Origin: an uncultured Lachnospiraceae bacterium
GTDB lineage: Bacteria > Bacillota > Clostridia > Lachnospirales > Lachnospiraceae
DNA length: 64,000 bases
Reading direction: 5' to 3'
Assembly (NCBI GenBank): GCA_949051815.1
Contig: CARQVR010000004.1
Span: 11,272 to 75,271, forward strand
In this document: one piece after another, positions 41,969 through 50,924 of the stretch
Layout: every line of letters starts with the position of its first letter
Numbering within the stretch: the first letter of the stretch is position 1
Program-made: the position numbers and the translations under genes
The notes under the pieces: model-generated
Seen by the model: only the letters and a program-made list of their open reading frames with translations
Databases searched by the model: none
Told to the model about the DNA's origin: nothing

Positions 41969-42910
41969 CTATTTTACAAAAGTTTTTACCTTTTCGTAAA
42001 TGCCTTTTCCGTCCAGACCATACTTCTCTACCAGCGCATTCGCAGAACCGGACTCGCCGAATACATCCTGCATACCGATCCGCAAAACGGGTGTGGGATG
42101 TTTCTCAGACAGACAGTCGCACACAGCGCTTCCAAGACCGCCGATCACGGTATGTTCCTCAGCCGTAACCACTTTTCCGGTCTTCTTCGCGGAAGCAAGC
42201 ACCAGCTCTTCATCCAAAGGCTTGATGGTGTGGATATTGATCACCTCTGCGCTGATGCCGTCCGCTGCAAGCATTTCCGCCGCATCCAGAGCGGAAGAAA
42301 CCGTAATGCCGCTGGCAACGATTGTCACGTCCGTTCCCTCTCTCAGGAGAACACCCTTGCCGATTTCAAACTTGTAATCCGGCTTGTCGTTAATTACAGG
42401 CACAGCCGCACGTCCAAAGCGCAGATATACCGGGCCTTCCATCTCGATTGCCGCTCTCACCGCCGCCTTCGCCTCCACATCATCAGAAGGCACGATAACA
42501 GTCATGCCGGGAATGGTCCGCATCAGAGCCACATCCTCGTTACACTGATGGGTTGCGCCGTCCTCACCTACGGTAATACCCGCATGGGTTGCGCCGATCT
42601 TTACGTTTAAGCGGGGATAGCCGATAGAGTTACGAACCTGCTCAAAGTTACGTCCCGCTGCAAACATAGCAAAGGAACTGATAAAAGGTACTTTTCCGCA
42701 GGTAGCAAGACCCGCTGCAATACCTGTCATATTACACTCCGCAATACCGCAGTCGATATGACGATCCGGAAATGCCTTCTGGAACACGCCGGTTTTCGTC
42801 GCGCCTGCAAGATCCGCATCCAGAACTACCAGATTCGGAAAATCTGCACCACACTCAGCAAGTGCATTACCATAGCTTTCTCTTGTTGCAATTTTCTTCA
42901 CATCTGCCAT
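41969..42910 (-). CDS. Transketolase, C-terminal subunit
   Basis: A 313-residue protein covering the pyrimidine-binding and C-terminal domains of transketolase (EYGNALAECGADFPNLVVLDAD-type start; AECNMTGIAAGLA with the catalytic Glu; THAGITVGEDGATHQ). With the N-terminal subunit it moves two-carbon units between sugar phosphates. The start ATG shares one base with the TAA of the N-terminal gene (TAATG), so the halves are translationally coupled. Split transketolases are common in Firmicutes. AGGAGG lies nine bases upstream, inside the preceding gene. Confidence 0.95.
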   Translation of the reverse strand: MADVKKIATRESYGNALAECGADFPNLVVLDADLAGATKTGVFQKAFPDRHIDCGIAECNMTGIAAGLATCGKVPFISSFAMFAAGRNFEQVRNSIGYPRLNVKIGATHAGITVGEDGATHQCNEDVALMRTIPGMTVIVPSDDVEAKAAVRAAIEMEGPVYLRFGRAAVPVINDKPDYKFEIGKGVLLREGTDVTIVASGITVSSALDAAEMLAADGISAEVINIHTIKPLDEELVLASAKKTGKVVTAEEHTVIGGLGSAVCDCLSEKHPTPVLRIGMQDVFGESGSANALVEKYGLDGKGIYEKVKTFVK

Positions 42911-43749
42911 TAGTTTGCACCTCCTAATTCTTCACCAATCTTTGCAAGATCTGCCATCGCCGTCGCGTACTCGTCATCGTTGGGCGCTTTGCCGTGCCAT
43001 CCCGCATTGTTCTCCATGAAGGAAACGCCTTTGCCCTTCACTGTCTTACAGATAATAGCGGTAGGCTGTCCCTTGGTCGCCTTCGCTTCCTTAAATGCAG
43101 CGTCGATCTGGTCGAAATCGTTGCCGTCGATATTGATTACGTGGAAGTTAAACGCCTCGAATTTCTTGTCAATCGGATAAGGCGAGCAAACGTCGTCGAT
43201 CTTACCGTCGATCTGCAAACCGTTGTTGTCCACGATCACTACCAGATTGTCAAGCTTTCTGTGTCCCGCAAACATGGACGCCTCCCAGACCTGGCCTTCC
43301 TGAATCTCACCGTCGCCAAGCAGCGTGTAGGTTCTGTAGTCCTTACCGTCCATCTTAGCCGCAAGCGCCATGCCTACCGCCGCGGAAATGCCCTGTCCCA
43401 GAGATCCCGAAGACATATCTACGCCGGGCGTCTCCTGCATACAGGGATGTCCCTGCAGATAGGAACCAAGATGGCGCAGCGTGGGCAGATCCTCTACCGG
43501 GAAATATCCTCTGTTTGCCAGAACGGAATAAAGGCCCGGAGCCGTATGTCCCTTGGAAAGCACGAAACGGTCTCTGTCCGCTTTCTTCGGATCCTTCGGA
43601 TCAATGTTCATCTCCTCAAAATACAGGTAAGTAAAAATGTCTGCTGCCGACAAAGATCCGCCCGGATGTCCTGCCTTCGCTCCATGTACGGCAGTTACAA
43701 TCCCTTTGCGGACTTCGTTCGCTGTTTTTTGTAACTCTGATTTGTTCAT
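42910..43749 (-). CDS. Transketolase, N-terminal subunit
   Basis: A 279-residue protein with the thiamine-diphosphate-binding half of transketolase: the GDGEIQEGQVWEA motif, then NNGLQIDG closing the GDG...NN signature, and SKGHTAPGLY. It dimerises with the C-terminal subunit encoded next. I chose the ATG at 43749, six bases after GGAGG; an earlier in-frame start 20 codons upstream lacks a site. It follows araD after 190 bases with no clear terminator, so it probably belongs to the arabinose transcript and provides pentose phosphate flow. Confidence 0.95.
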   Translation of the reverse strand: MNKSELQKTANEVRKGIVTAVHGAKAGHPGGSLSAADIFTYLYFEEMNIDPKDPKKADRDRFVLSKGHTAPGLYSVLANRGYFPVEDLPTLRHLGSYLQGHPCMQETPGVDMSSGSLGQGISAAVGMALAAKMDGKDYRTYTLLGDGEIQEGQVWEASMFAGHRKLDNLVVIVDNNGLQIDGKIDDVCSPYPIDKKFEAFNFHVINIDGNDFDQIDAAFKEAKATKGQPTAIICKTVKGKGVSFMENNAGWHGKAPNDDEYATAMADLAKIGEELGGAN

Positions 43750-43939
43750 CGCTGTCCTCCATTTGATTATAATATAGGTGCCATTTTCAGCACTTTTCTT
43801 ACCATGCACATATGCCGCCCGAACCGCTGTCTTTCTACTATCTTCTCACACCGGCCCGCTCATTTCAACGGCATATGTCGCCTTACACTGATTTTTTATC
43901 AGGCAGCTTCCGCTCACTCTCCGGTCTGCGCGCCGTTTC

Positions 43940-44632
43940 TCACTGGCCGTAGTAGGCATTGGCGCCGTGCTTGCGGAAGTAATGCTTATCCTGCAATTCC
44001 TGCGGCGCAGGCTGGATTCTCGCCTGAATCGTCTCCGCGCGGTAAGCCATCTTAGCCACTTCCTCGAGTACCACCGCATTATGCACAGCCTCATGCGCGT
44101 CTTTGCCCCACGCGAAAGGACCGTGATTCTTGCACAGAACCGCCGGAACCGCCACCGGATCTTTATCCATCCTCTTAAACTCGTTGACGATCAGAAGTCC
44201 CGTATTTTTCTCGTATGCGTCCGCGATCTCGTCTTCATTCAGACAGCGCAGGCAGGGAATCTCCCCGTAAAAGTAATCGGCATGGGTCGTTCCGTAGCAG
44301 GGAATGCTTCTGCCCGCCTGTGCCCAGCTTGTGGCATAGGAAGAATGGGTATGTACCACGCCGCCGATCTCCTGATAAGCCTTATAAAGCTCCACATGGG
44401 TAGCGGTATCGGAGGACGGGTTGTATTTTCCCTCCACCTTCTTACCCTCCAGATCTACCAGCACCATATCGTCCGGCGTCAGCTTATCATAGTCAACACC
44501 GCTCGGTTTGATGGCAAAAATGCCGCTCTCTCTGTCGATCTCACTCACATTGCCCCATGTGAACGTCACCAGTCCATACTTCGGGAGAAGCATATTCGCC
44601 TCGTAAACTCGTTTTTTCAGTTCCTCAAGCAT
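43940..44632 (-). CDS. araD: L-ribulose-5-phosphate 4-epimerase
   Basis: A 230-residue class II aldolase-fold epimerase turning L-ribulose 5-phosphate into D-xylulose 5-phosphate. Zinc ligands are visible in the HTHSSYATSWAQ segment and a later His in the HEAVHNAVVLEEVA segment; GNVSEID and THADYFYGEIPC are typical of AraD. Length equals the family norm. AAGGAG lies upstream at good spacing. It sits between araB and the transketolase genes. Confidence 0.96.
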   Translation of the reverse strand: MLEELKKRVYEANMLLPKYGLVTFTWGNVSEIDRESGIFAIKPSGVDYDKLTPDDMVLVDLEGKKVEGKYNPSSDTATHVELYKAYQEIGGVVHTHSSYATSWAQAGRSIPCYGTTHADYFYGEIPCLRCLNEDEIADAYEKNTGLLIVNEFKRMDKDPVAVPAVLCKNHGPFAWGKDAHEAVHNAVVLEEVAKMAYRAETIQARIQPAPQELQDKHYFRKHGANAYYGQ

Positions 44633-44738
44633 CGTTTTTCACTCCTTTTTCAAATTACAACAGGCGGTTACGAAGCGCCTCTTAGTCGATTATATTGTGT
44701 ATGTTGTATAATCCATTAGCAGACTCTCAAAAGACGCC

Positions 44739-44791
44739 GGTACTTAGCGAGGTCTTATCAAGCTTAGTACCGCTGCGTTTTTTGCGAAGCG
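44739..44791. repeat. Hairpins between araB and araD
   Basis: GGTACT-AGC / GCT-AGTACC (one mismatch, 13-nt loop), followed directly by a GC-rich CCGCT...AGCGG pairing. No T-run in the coding direction; perhaps a processing or stability structure. Confidence 0.4.
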
Positions 44792-44873
44792 GAAGCGGGT
44801 CTGCGTTGGAATATACAATGTACACAATGACCGCCAAAGCATAGCTGCGCTTCGCCATTGCCCGTTAACTCAC

Positions 44874-46463
44874 TTACATAGATTCTACCGCAGCTCTCTC
44901 TATTGCCAGCCCTGCGCCGTATACCTTCATAAACTTATTGAAGCCCTCCACATCGGACGCCTTCGGATCCAGCTTCTCGCCCTTCTGACCTGCAAACACT
45001 TTGCTGTCAAGGAATGCCGCGAGACTCTCATCCGCCCCTTTATTAATCATGTAGGAAGCAAGAAGTGCAATCCCCCACGCGCCGCCTTCGCCTGCTGTCT
45101 CCATAACGCTTACCGGCGCGTTCATCGCTGCTGCCAGAATGCTCTGTCCCACGCCCTTTGTCTTGAACAGACCGCCGTGTCCCAGAATTTCATCCACTTC
45201 CACCTTCTCCTCCTGGAAAAGAATGTCAAAACCGGTCTTAAGCGCGCCCAGAGAGGTAAACAGATGCACTCTCATAAAGTTCGCCAGATTAAACTTCGCA
45301 TCAGGCTTTCTTACAAACAGAGGGCGTCCCTCGTTAAAGCCCGTCACATGCTCTCCGGAGAAATAATTGTAAGCAAGCAGACCGCCGCAGTCATCATCTC
45401 CCTCCAATGCCTTGCGGTAGAGATTGCCGTACAGCTCGTTCATATCCACCTTCATGCCCATTACTTCCGAGTATTCCTTAAACAGGTTTACCCATGCGTT
45501 CAGATCGGAAGTACAGTTGTTGCAGTGTACCATCGCCACAAGGCTGCCGTCCGGGGTCGTTACCAGATCAATCGCGTCATATACCCTGGAGAGTTCCTTC
45601 TCCATAACGATCATGCCGAACACACTCGTTCCCGCAGATACATTACCGGTACGCTGTGCTACGCTGTTGGTCGCCGCCATACCTGTTCCTGCGTCGCCCT
45701 CCGGAGGGCAGAAAGGAATGCCTGCCTGTAAGGTGCCTGTGGGATCTAACAGTTTCGCGCCCTCTTCCGTCAGCGCGCCCGCCTGCTGCCCCGCCGTGTA
45801 TACCGCCGGAAGCACATCCTTTAATTTCCATGCAAAGCCCTTGTCCGCTACCGCCTCGTCAAACTGTGCGATCATCTTCTCGTTAAACTGTCCCGTCGCA
45901 ATGTCAATCGGGAACATACCGGAAGCCTCGCCCACGCCAACGATTTTCTCTCCCGTCAGCTTCCAGTGGATATAACCTGCCAGCGTAATCACAAATTTCA
46001 GATCCGGCACATGCGCCTCACCGTTCAAAACCGCCTGATAGAGATGTGCAATCGTCCATCTCTGCGGAATATGATAGTTGAAAAGCTCCGTCAGCTTCGT
46101 GGAAGCCTCCTCCGTAATCGTGTTTCTCCAGGTGCGGAAAGGAACCATCAGCTCATCCTTCTCATTGAAGGCCATATAGCCATGCATCATTGCAGAAAAA
46201 CCGATTGCGCCCAGTTTTACCAGTTTCTCACCGTACTGTGCCTGCACGTCCTCTGTCAGTTTCTGATAGCAGTCCTGTAATCCCGTCCAGATGTCGTCCA
46301 GACTGTAAGTCCAGATGCCGTTCTCCAGTCTGTTCTCCCAGTCGTGCGCCCCCGATGCGATGGGCTTGTTGTTCTCGTCCACCAGAACCGCCTTGATTCT
46401 TGTAGAGCCGAACTCAATGCCCAGCACCGCCTTACCGCTTGCAATACATTCTTTTGCTCCCAT
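44874..46463 (-). CDS. araB: FGGY-family L-ribulokinase
   Basis: A 529-residue sugar kinase of the FGGY family. The phosphate-1 motif is in LGIEFGSTRIKAVL, the central region has PPEGDAGTGMAATNSVA, and GEGGAWGIALLASY marks the C-terminal domain. Placed between araA and araD, it most likely phosphorylates L-ribulose. Its sequence resembles the clostridial ribulokinase type more than enterobacterial AraB (about 560 residues), so the symbol rests on context. AGGAGG lies about 13 bases before the start, slightly long. Confidence 0.88.
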   Translation of the reverse strand: MGAKECIASGKAVLGIEFGSTRIKAVLVDENNKPIASGAHDWENRLENGIWTYSLDDIWTGLQDCYQKLTEDVQAQYGEKLVKLGAIGFSAMMHGYMAFNEKDELMVPFRTWRNTITEEASTKLTELFNYHIPQRWTIAHLYQAVLNGEAHVPDLKFVITLAGYIHWKLTGEKIVGVGEASGMFPIDIATGQFNEKMIAQFDEAVADKGFAWKLKDVLPAVYTAGQQAGALTEEGAKLLDPTGTLQAGIPFCPPEGDAGTGMAATNSVAQRTGNVSAGTSVFGMIVMEKELSRVYDAIDLVTTPDGSLVAMVHCNNCTSDLNAWVNLFKEYSEVMGMKVDMNELYGNLYRKALEGDDDCGGLLAYNYFSGEHVTGFNEGRPLFVRKPDAKFNLANFMRVHLFTSLGALKTGFDILFQEEKVEVDEILGHGGLFKTKGVGQSILAAAMNAPVSVMETAGEGGAWGIALLASYMINKGADESLAAFLDSKVFAGQKGEKLDPKASDVEGFNKFMKVYGAGLAIERAAVESM

Positions 46464-46620
46464 ACTTACCCTTTTACCTCCTTTATGTTTATCCGCAGTG
46501 CAAGCTCGAGAATCCTTCGGATTCCCTCGCCCGCGGGCTTCGCGCTATGCATCTGTAATCTGAAAAACTTGTCAGCAAGCTGCCATTTTTTATCTTACAT
46601 CTGCGCACTGCTCATTGCCA

Positions 46621-48117
46621 TCACGCAAACGCGGCTGCATTCCATCTCAATTCATTTTTAAAATCACGGATATTGGTGCCTTTATCAATGATAACGCTCT
46701 CAATACCCATCGCATCCGCCCAGTCTGCCATCTGCTCCACGGTCAGATCGTAGGAGAACGCCGTGTGGTGCGCGCCGCCCGCCAGAATCCATGCCGTAGC
46801 GCCAACTTCCAGATTCGGCTGCGGTGTCCAGTATGCCGTACCAACCGGCAGCTTCGGCATAGGCTTCTCCACCTTCTTGCAGTCTACCGCGTTGATCAGC
46901 AGGCGGAATCTCGTTCCCAGATCCACTAAGGAGCACGCCACCGCAGGGCCTTCCTTCGCCGTAAATACCAGACGGGCGGGATCTTCTCTGTTGCCCATGG
47001 AAAGCGGGCATACCCTGATTGCCACATCGCCGTCAGCTACAGAAGGGCAGACCTCAAGCATGTGCGCCTGCAGGATGCCTTCCTTGCCGGGCACCAAATT
47101 GTATGTGTAATCCTCCATCAGAGAGGAACCCTTCGCTCCCTTGATATCCGCCGTCATCAGCTTCATCAGGCGAACCATAGCCGCTACCTTCCAGTCGCCC
47201 TCCGCGCCGAAGCCGTAGCCCTTTTCCATCAGTCTCTGGATCGCCAGACCCGGAAGCTGTTTCAGACCGCCCAGCATACCAAAGTGGGTTACAACCGCAT
47301 GATAATCGTTCTCCACAAGGAATTTCTCGATACCGATCTCCTGCTGCGCCTGCACTGCCACATGTCTTCTGAACTCGTCCGCGTCTCTTCCCTCGTCTAT
47401 AATCTTATATTTGCTGTAATACTCTTCTACCAGCGCGTTTACGTCGCCCTGTGCAACCGCATCCACATATTCTACCACGTCGTTCACGCAGTAATGGTCA
47501 ATTTCCCATCCGAATTTGATCTGCGCTTCTACCTTATCACCCTCGGTAACCGCCACATTGTTCATGTTGTCACCGAAACGGCACACGCGCACATGGGAGG
47601 ACTCGATCACGCCGATTGCCGTGCGCATCCAGCTTCCAAGCTGCTTCTGTACGCGCTCAGACGCCCAGTGGCCCACGATAATCTTTCTCTCAATTCCCAT
47701 ACGGCTCACGATATGGCCGTACTCTCTGTCGCCGTGCGCAGACTGGTTCTCGTTCATAAAATCCATATCAATGGTGTCGTAAGGAAGCTCCTCATTGAAC
47801 TGCGTATGCAGATGACACAGCGGTTTTCTGAACTCCTTCAGGCCCAGAATCCACATCTTCGCCGGAGAAAAAGTATGCATCCATGTAATGACACCCGCAC
47901 ACTCCGGATCGTTGTTTGCGTCATTGAAAGTCTTGCGGATAGAAGCCTGCCCAAGCAGCGTAGGCTTTAACACTACCTCAAAAGGCAGGTTGCCGGAAGC
48001 ATTTAACCCTTCCACCATTTTCGCGGAATGATCCGCCACCTTTCTCAGACACTCATCCCCATACAAGTCCTGAGATCCCGTACAAAACCAAAATTTGTAG
48101 TTCTTTGCTGCGCTCAT
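46621..48117 (-). CDS. araA: L-arabinose isomerase
   Basis: A 498-residue enzyme converting L-arabinose to L-ribulose. It begins with FWFCTGSQDLYG and includes GVITWMHTFSPAKMWI, the Mn2+-site Glu/His residues (region GFGAEGDWK and the HMLEVCPS segment) and the expected C-terminal LAGGAHHTAFSYDL. Length is normal for the family. GAGGG lies six bases before the ATG. It heads the catabolic genes, with a long leader upstream holding AraR-like operators, a terminator-like hairpin and three 52-bp repeats. Confidence 0.97.
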   Translation of the reverse strand: MSAAKNYKFWFCTGSQDLYGDECLRKVADHSAKMVEGLNASGNLPFEVVLKPTLLGQASIRKTFNDANNDPECAGVITWMHTFSPAKMWILGLKEFRKPLCHLHTQFNEELPYDTIDMDFMNENQSAHGDREYGHIVSRMGIERKIIVGHWASERVQKQLGSWMRTAIGVIESSHVRVCRFGDNMNNVAVTEGDKVEAQIKFGWEIDHYCVNDVVEYVDAVAQGDVNALVEEYYSKYKIIDEGRDADEFRRHVAVQAQQEIGIEKFLVENDYHAVVTHFGMLGGLKQLPGLAIQRLMEKGYGFGAEGDWKVAAMVRLMKLMTADIKGAKGSSLMEDYTYNLVPGKEGILQAHMLEVCPSVADGDVAIRVCPLSMGNREDPARLVFTAKEGPAVACSLVDLGTRFRLLINAVDCKKVEKPMPKLPVGTAYWTPQPNLEVGATAWILAGGAHHTAFSYDLTVEQMADWADAMGIESVIIDKGTNIRDFKNELRWNAAAFA

Positions 48118-48156
48118 ACAATACCCTCTCTTTCTTAAAATTTGTTTTCGTCAGCG

Positions 48157-48302
48157 CTGTGAGACTCGCAGACTCGTGCTGCGCACTTTCTGTCCGTCTT
48201 TGGCCGGGCTGTGAGACTCGCAGACCCGTGCTGCGCACTCTTTGTCCGTCTTTGGCCGGGCTGTGAGACTCGCAGACCCGTGCTGCGCACTCTCTGTCCG
48301 AC
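48157..48302. repeat. Three 52-bp tandem repeats in the araA leader
   Basis: Units start at 48157, 48209 and 48261; the third is partial. They differ by a few bases. Each can form a short GTGC-GCA-GCAC hairpin. They lie within the untranslated leader between the predicted promoter and araA. Confidence 0.85.
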
Positions 48303-48336
48303 TTCGTCGGACGTCTGCTCGTTAAAACCGTCGCGC

Positions 48337-48372
48337 AAAAACAAATGCCTGCTTCGCAGTCGCTTGTTTTTT
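48337..48372 (-). terminator. Terminator-like hairpin in the araA leader
   Basis: Minus-strand ACAAGCGACTGC / GCAGGCATTTGT (two mismatches and a G-U pair, 3-nt loop) followed by five T. Being downstream of the predicted araA promoter, it could end araR transcription or attenuate araA. Confidence 0.5.
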
Positions 48373-48387
48373 CTGCGACTAGGTTTT

Positions 48388-48409
48388 AAGTTGTACACAT
48401 ATACAATTT
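48388..48409. promoter_or_regulatory. AraR-like operator, downstream araA site
   Basis: AAGTTGTA-N6-TACAATTT, near-palindromic, resembling the sites at 53853 and 54059. It lies about 50 bases downstream of the -10 box. Confidence 0.55.
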
Positions 48410-48457
48410 TGTATACAGTATTCCTTCACAATTTGCACATGCCACACTGTGCATCCT

Positions 48458-48486
48458 ATAATATAGTCTACTACTTGTACATACAA
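48458..48486 (-). promoter_or_regulatory. araA promoter overlapping an AraR operator
   Basis: Minus-strand TTGTAT (48481-48486) and TATTAT (48458-48463), 17-base spacer. The -35 box lies inside the operator at 48473-48488. Confidence 0.6.
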
Positions 48487-48488
48487 AT
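48473..48488. promoter_or_regulatory. AraR operator over the araA -35 box
   Basis: ACTTGTACATACAAAT differs at two positions from the B. subtilis AraR consensus ATTTGTACGTACAAAT. Binding here would block RNA polymerase. Confidence 0.7.
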
Positions 48489-48512
48489 GCGCAAGTTGTA
48501 TGTGTTGTTTTT

Positions 48513-49595
48513 TTACCTGATCTTCCGCACCGAACTGCGCGGCACCACATCCACCTCAAACTCATAGTTCGCATCATACCCCGGATCTTTAATCATCCGC
48601 AGAAGATTTTCCGCCGCCTTACTGCCAAGTCTCTCCATGGGGTGCGGCGTGGAAGCAATCGGCACGTCTCCCAAAATAGCCAGCTCCGAATCATCCACGC
48701 TGGCCACCGAAATGTCCTGCGGAACCCGGATGCCGTTTTTCTTGAAAATATCCAGCAATCCAAAGGCCACCTCGTCGTTATAGCAGAACACAGCCGTGCA
48801 GTTCCTAAAACGCTCCAGCACCTTTTCGGAGGCCTTTTCCAGATGCTGTTTCTCTTCTGTGTCCACCCAGACGATCTGTCGATCCTCCACCTCAAGCCCG
48901 TCGTCCATCATCGCGTCCATATATCCGGAAAAACGCGCCTGCCCCTGTCCGTCGTCCAGTTTAAAAATACCACCGATTTTTTCATGTCCCATGGAACGCA
49001 GATACTTTGTCATTTTCCATCCGGCCATATGGTCGTTGATGGACACATGCGGAATTTTTAACTGCGGATAAAAACTGTTGATAAAGATCACCGGAATCCG
49101 CTTCTTGCGTATCTCCTGATAGAGCCGCAGGTTTGGATTGGGAATGCCGCTTTTCGTAGGCTCCACAATCAGCCCCGACACCTCGTCCCGGCTGATAATA
49201 TCCTCCAGAATGGTTTTTTCCCGTCCGTGCTGGTTATTGGTAAAAGCAATCTGTACCGAGTACCCGGCCTCGAGAAGCACGTTTTCTATCCCCTGTATGG
49301 TCCGCGGAAAAATATAGCCGTCCACATAGGTCGTCACCACGGAAACGCGCATCCGTTTCGTCAGATTCGCCAGACGGTTGTCATTAATGTAGGTACCGCT
49401 CCCCTGAATCCGGCGGATCACCCCCTCATTCTCCAAAACGCCGATAGCATGTCTGACAGTCTGACGGCTAACCCCGAACATCTCCTTGAGCGTGTTTTCC
49501 GAATACATCTTCTGACCCGGAACCAGCTTTTTCGTCTCTATCTGCTCGTTGATCCATCCGACCAACTCCATATATTTAGGCGTTGCTTTCTCCAT
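48513..49595 (-). CDS. araR: Arabinose repressor, GntR-HTH with LacI-type sensor domain
   Basis: A 360-residue regulator with the AraR layout: an N-terminal GntR-family winged helix (about residues 5-70, YSENTLKEMFGVSRQTVRHA and GSGTYI) fused to a LacI/periplasmic-binding-type effector domain (about 80-355, VPQDISVASVDDSELA). Known AraR proteins repress arabinose genes and release DNA on binding L-arabinose. Operators like the known AraR consensus sit before araA and before the binding-protein gene. It lies between the importer and the catabolic genes, on the same strand. AGGAG precedes the start by six bases. Confidence 0.92.
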   Translation of the reverse strand: MEKATPKYMELVGWINEQIETKKLVPGQKMYSENTLKEMFGVSRQTVRHAIGVLENEGVIRRIQGSGTYINDNRLANLTKRMRVSVVTTYVDGYIFPRTIQGIENVLLEAGYSVQIAFTNNQHGREKTILEDIISRDEVSGLIVEPTKSGIPNPNLRLYQEIRKKRIPVIFINSFYPQLKIPHVSINDHMAGWKMTKYLRSMGHEKIGGIFKLDDGQGQARFSGYMDAMMDDGLEVEDRQIVWVDTEEKQHLEKASEKVLERFRNCTAVFCYNDEVAFGLLDIFKKNGIRVPQDISVASVDDSELAILGDVPIASTPHPMERLGSKAAENLLRMIKDPGYDANYEFEVDVVPRSSVRKIR

Positions 49596-49751
49596 CGCAC
49601 ACTCCTGTCACACTTTGTTATACACCCGTCTCCGCAGCTTCCTGCCTTTATTTAAACGCGCAGAGAGCCACCCTTTCGGGCAGCCCTCACACATTAAGGG
49701 CCGCGTTTTCCCCCGCTGTCCCTATCTGCTATGTATCTTACTGTCAGATCA

Positions 49752-50924
49752 TCAGCCTTTCTTTCTCTTGGAAATAACGTCCACGGTTACCGCACCGAGA
49801 AGAACCGCACCTTTCACGATCTTCTGGATATCTGTAGACCAGCCGTACAGGGACATACCGTTATTCAGAATACCCATAATGAACGCGCCGACTACCGCAC
49901 CCATGATCGTACCGGCACCACCGGCTACCGCCGCGCCACCAATGTAACAGGAAGCGATGGCGTCCATCTCGAAACCGTCGCCGGCCTTCGGGGTGGAAGA
50001 AGAGTTACGCGCGGACAGTACGATACCTGCTACCGCACTCAGAATACCCATGTTGGTGTACACCCAGAAGAACACTTTCTTCGTGTCGATACCGGAAAGG
50101 TTTGCCGCCTTTCTGTTGCCGCCCAGCGCGTAAATCTGACGACCCGCCACCGTTTTGCTTGTAATAAATCCATACAGCGCGATCAGCAGAGCCATAATGA
50201 CAAGCACGAACGGAAGGCCGTTGTACTGCGCCAGCTTAAGGAAGCAGAACCAGATGATAAAGAGCATAACTACTATTTTCAGTGCAACCTGCCACAGGGG
50301 ATTGGTCGCAAAATTATATTTTTCTTTCGTCCTGATGCTGCGGATCTCATTGAGCACCAGCGCCACAGAAGCCACAATCGCCACAGCGATACAAACCAGA
50401 TCCAGCGTGCCGTCCCCAAAGCTGATTTTAGCTGTGGGCAGGAAGCCTGCGCCCAGATATACGAAATTGTCCGGATGAGGGCCCTTGGTCTGCGCCTTTA
50501 AGAGCGTGTATGTAAGGCCGCGGCCCATCAGCATCGTAGCCAGCGTCACAACGAAAGGCGGAATATCCAGATAAGCAATGAAGAAGCCCGCAAACATACC
50601 TACCAGAAGGCCGATCAGCAGCGCAACAAAAATCGCTACCCACATATTCAGCTTATAGTCGATCAGAATAATACCTGCCGCCGCGCCTGTAAGCGCTACA
50701 ACAGAACCAACGCCCAGATCAACGTTACCGGTCAGCACGCAAAGCAGCATACCGATGGCCAGAATAACCACATAACCGTTCTGCATAATAAGGTTGTTGA
50801 TATTAGCCGGGGAAAGGTTTTTCCCGCCTGTCATAATGGCAAAAATCACATAGATGGCAATAAGCGCCAGAAACATGCCGTACTGTTTCATGTCAAGATT
50901 AACTACTTTTTTCTTCTCATTCAT
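49752..50924 (-). CDS. Monosaccharide ABC importer permease (MmsB/GguB type)
   Basis: A 390-residue permease of the sugar (CUT2/ribose-xylose) class with about ten hydrophobic helices and the LGGNRKAANLSGID EAA-like loop that contacts the ATPase. The pair GguA/GguB (MmsA/MmsB) with a ChvE-like binding protein imports arabinose, xylose, glucose or galactose in other bacteria; the genes downstream argue for L-arabinose. The ATG at 50924 has AAGGG eight bases upstream and overlaps the ATPase stop by eight bases, indicating coupled translation. Confidence 0.93.
   Translation of the reverse strand: MNEKKKVVNLDMKQYGMFLALIAIYVIFAIMTGGKNLSPANINNLIMQNGYVVILAIGMLLCVLTGNVDLGVGSVVALTGAAAGIILIDYKLNMWVAIFVALLIGLLVGMFAGFFIAYLDIPPFVVTLATMLMGRGLTYTLLKAQTKGPHPDNFVYLGAGFLPTAKISFGDGTLDLVCIAVAIVASVALVLNEIRSIRTKEKYNFATNPLWQVALKIVVMLFIIWFCFLKLAQYNGLPFVLVIMALLIALYGFITSKTVAGRQIYALGGNRKAANLSGIDTKKVFFWVYTNMGILSAVAGIVLSARNSSSTPKAGDGFEMDAIASCYIGGAAVAGGAGTIMGAVVGAFIMGILNNGMSLYGWSTDIQKIVKGAVLLGAVTVDVISKRKKG

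Noticed and set aside
48157..48302. 52-bp repeats as a CRISPR array
   Set aside because: Units are directly contiguous with no unique spacers and no cas genes nearby.
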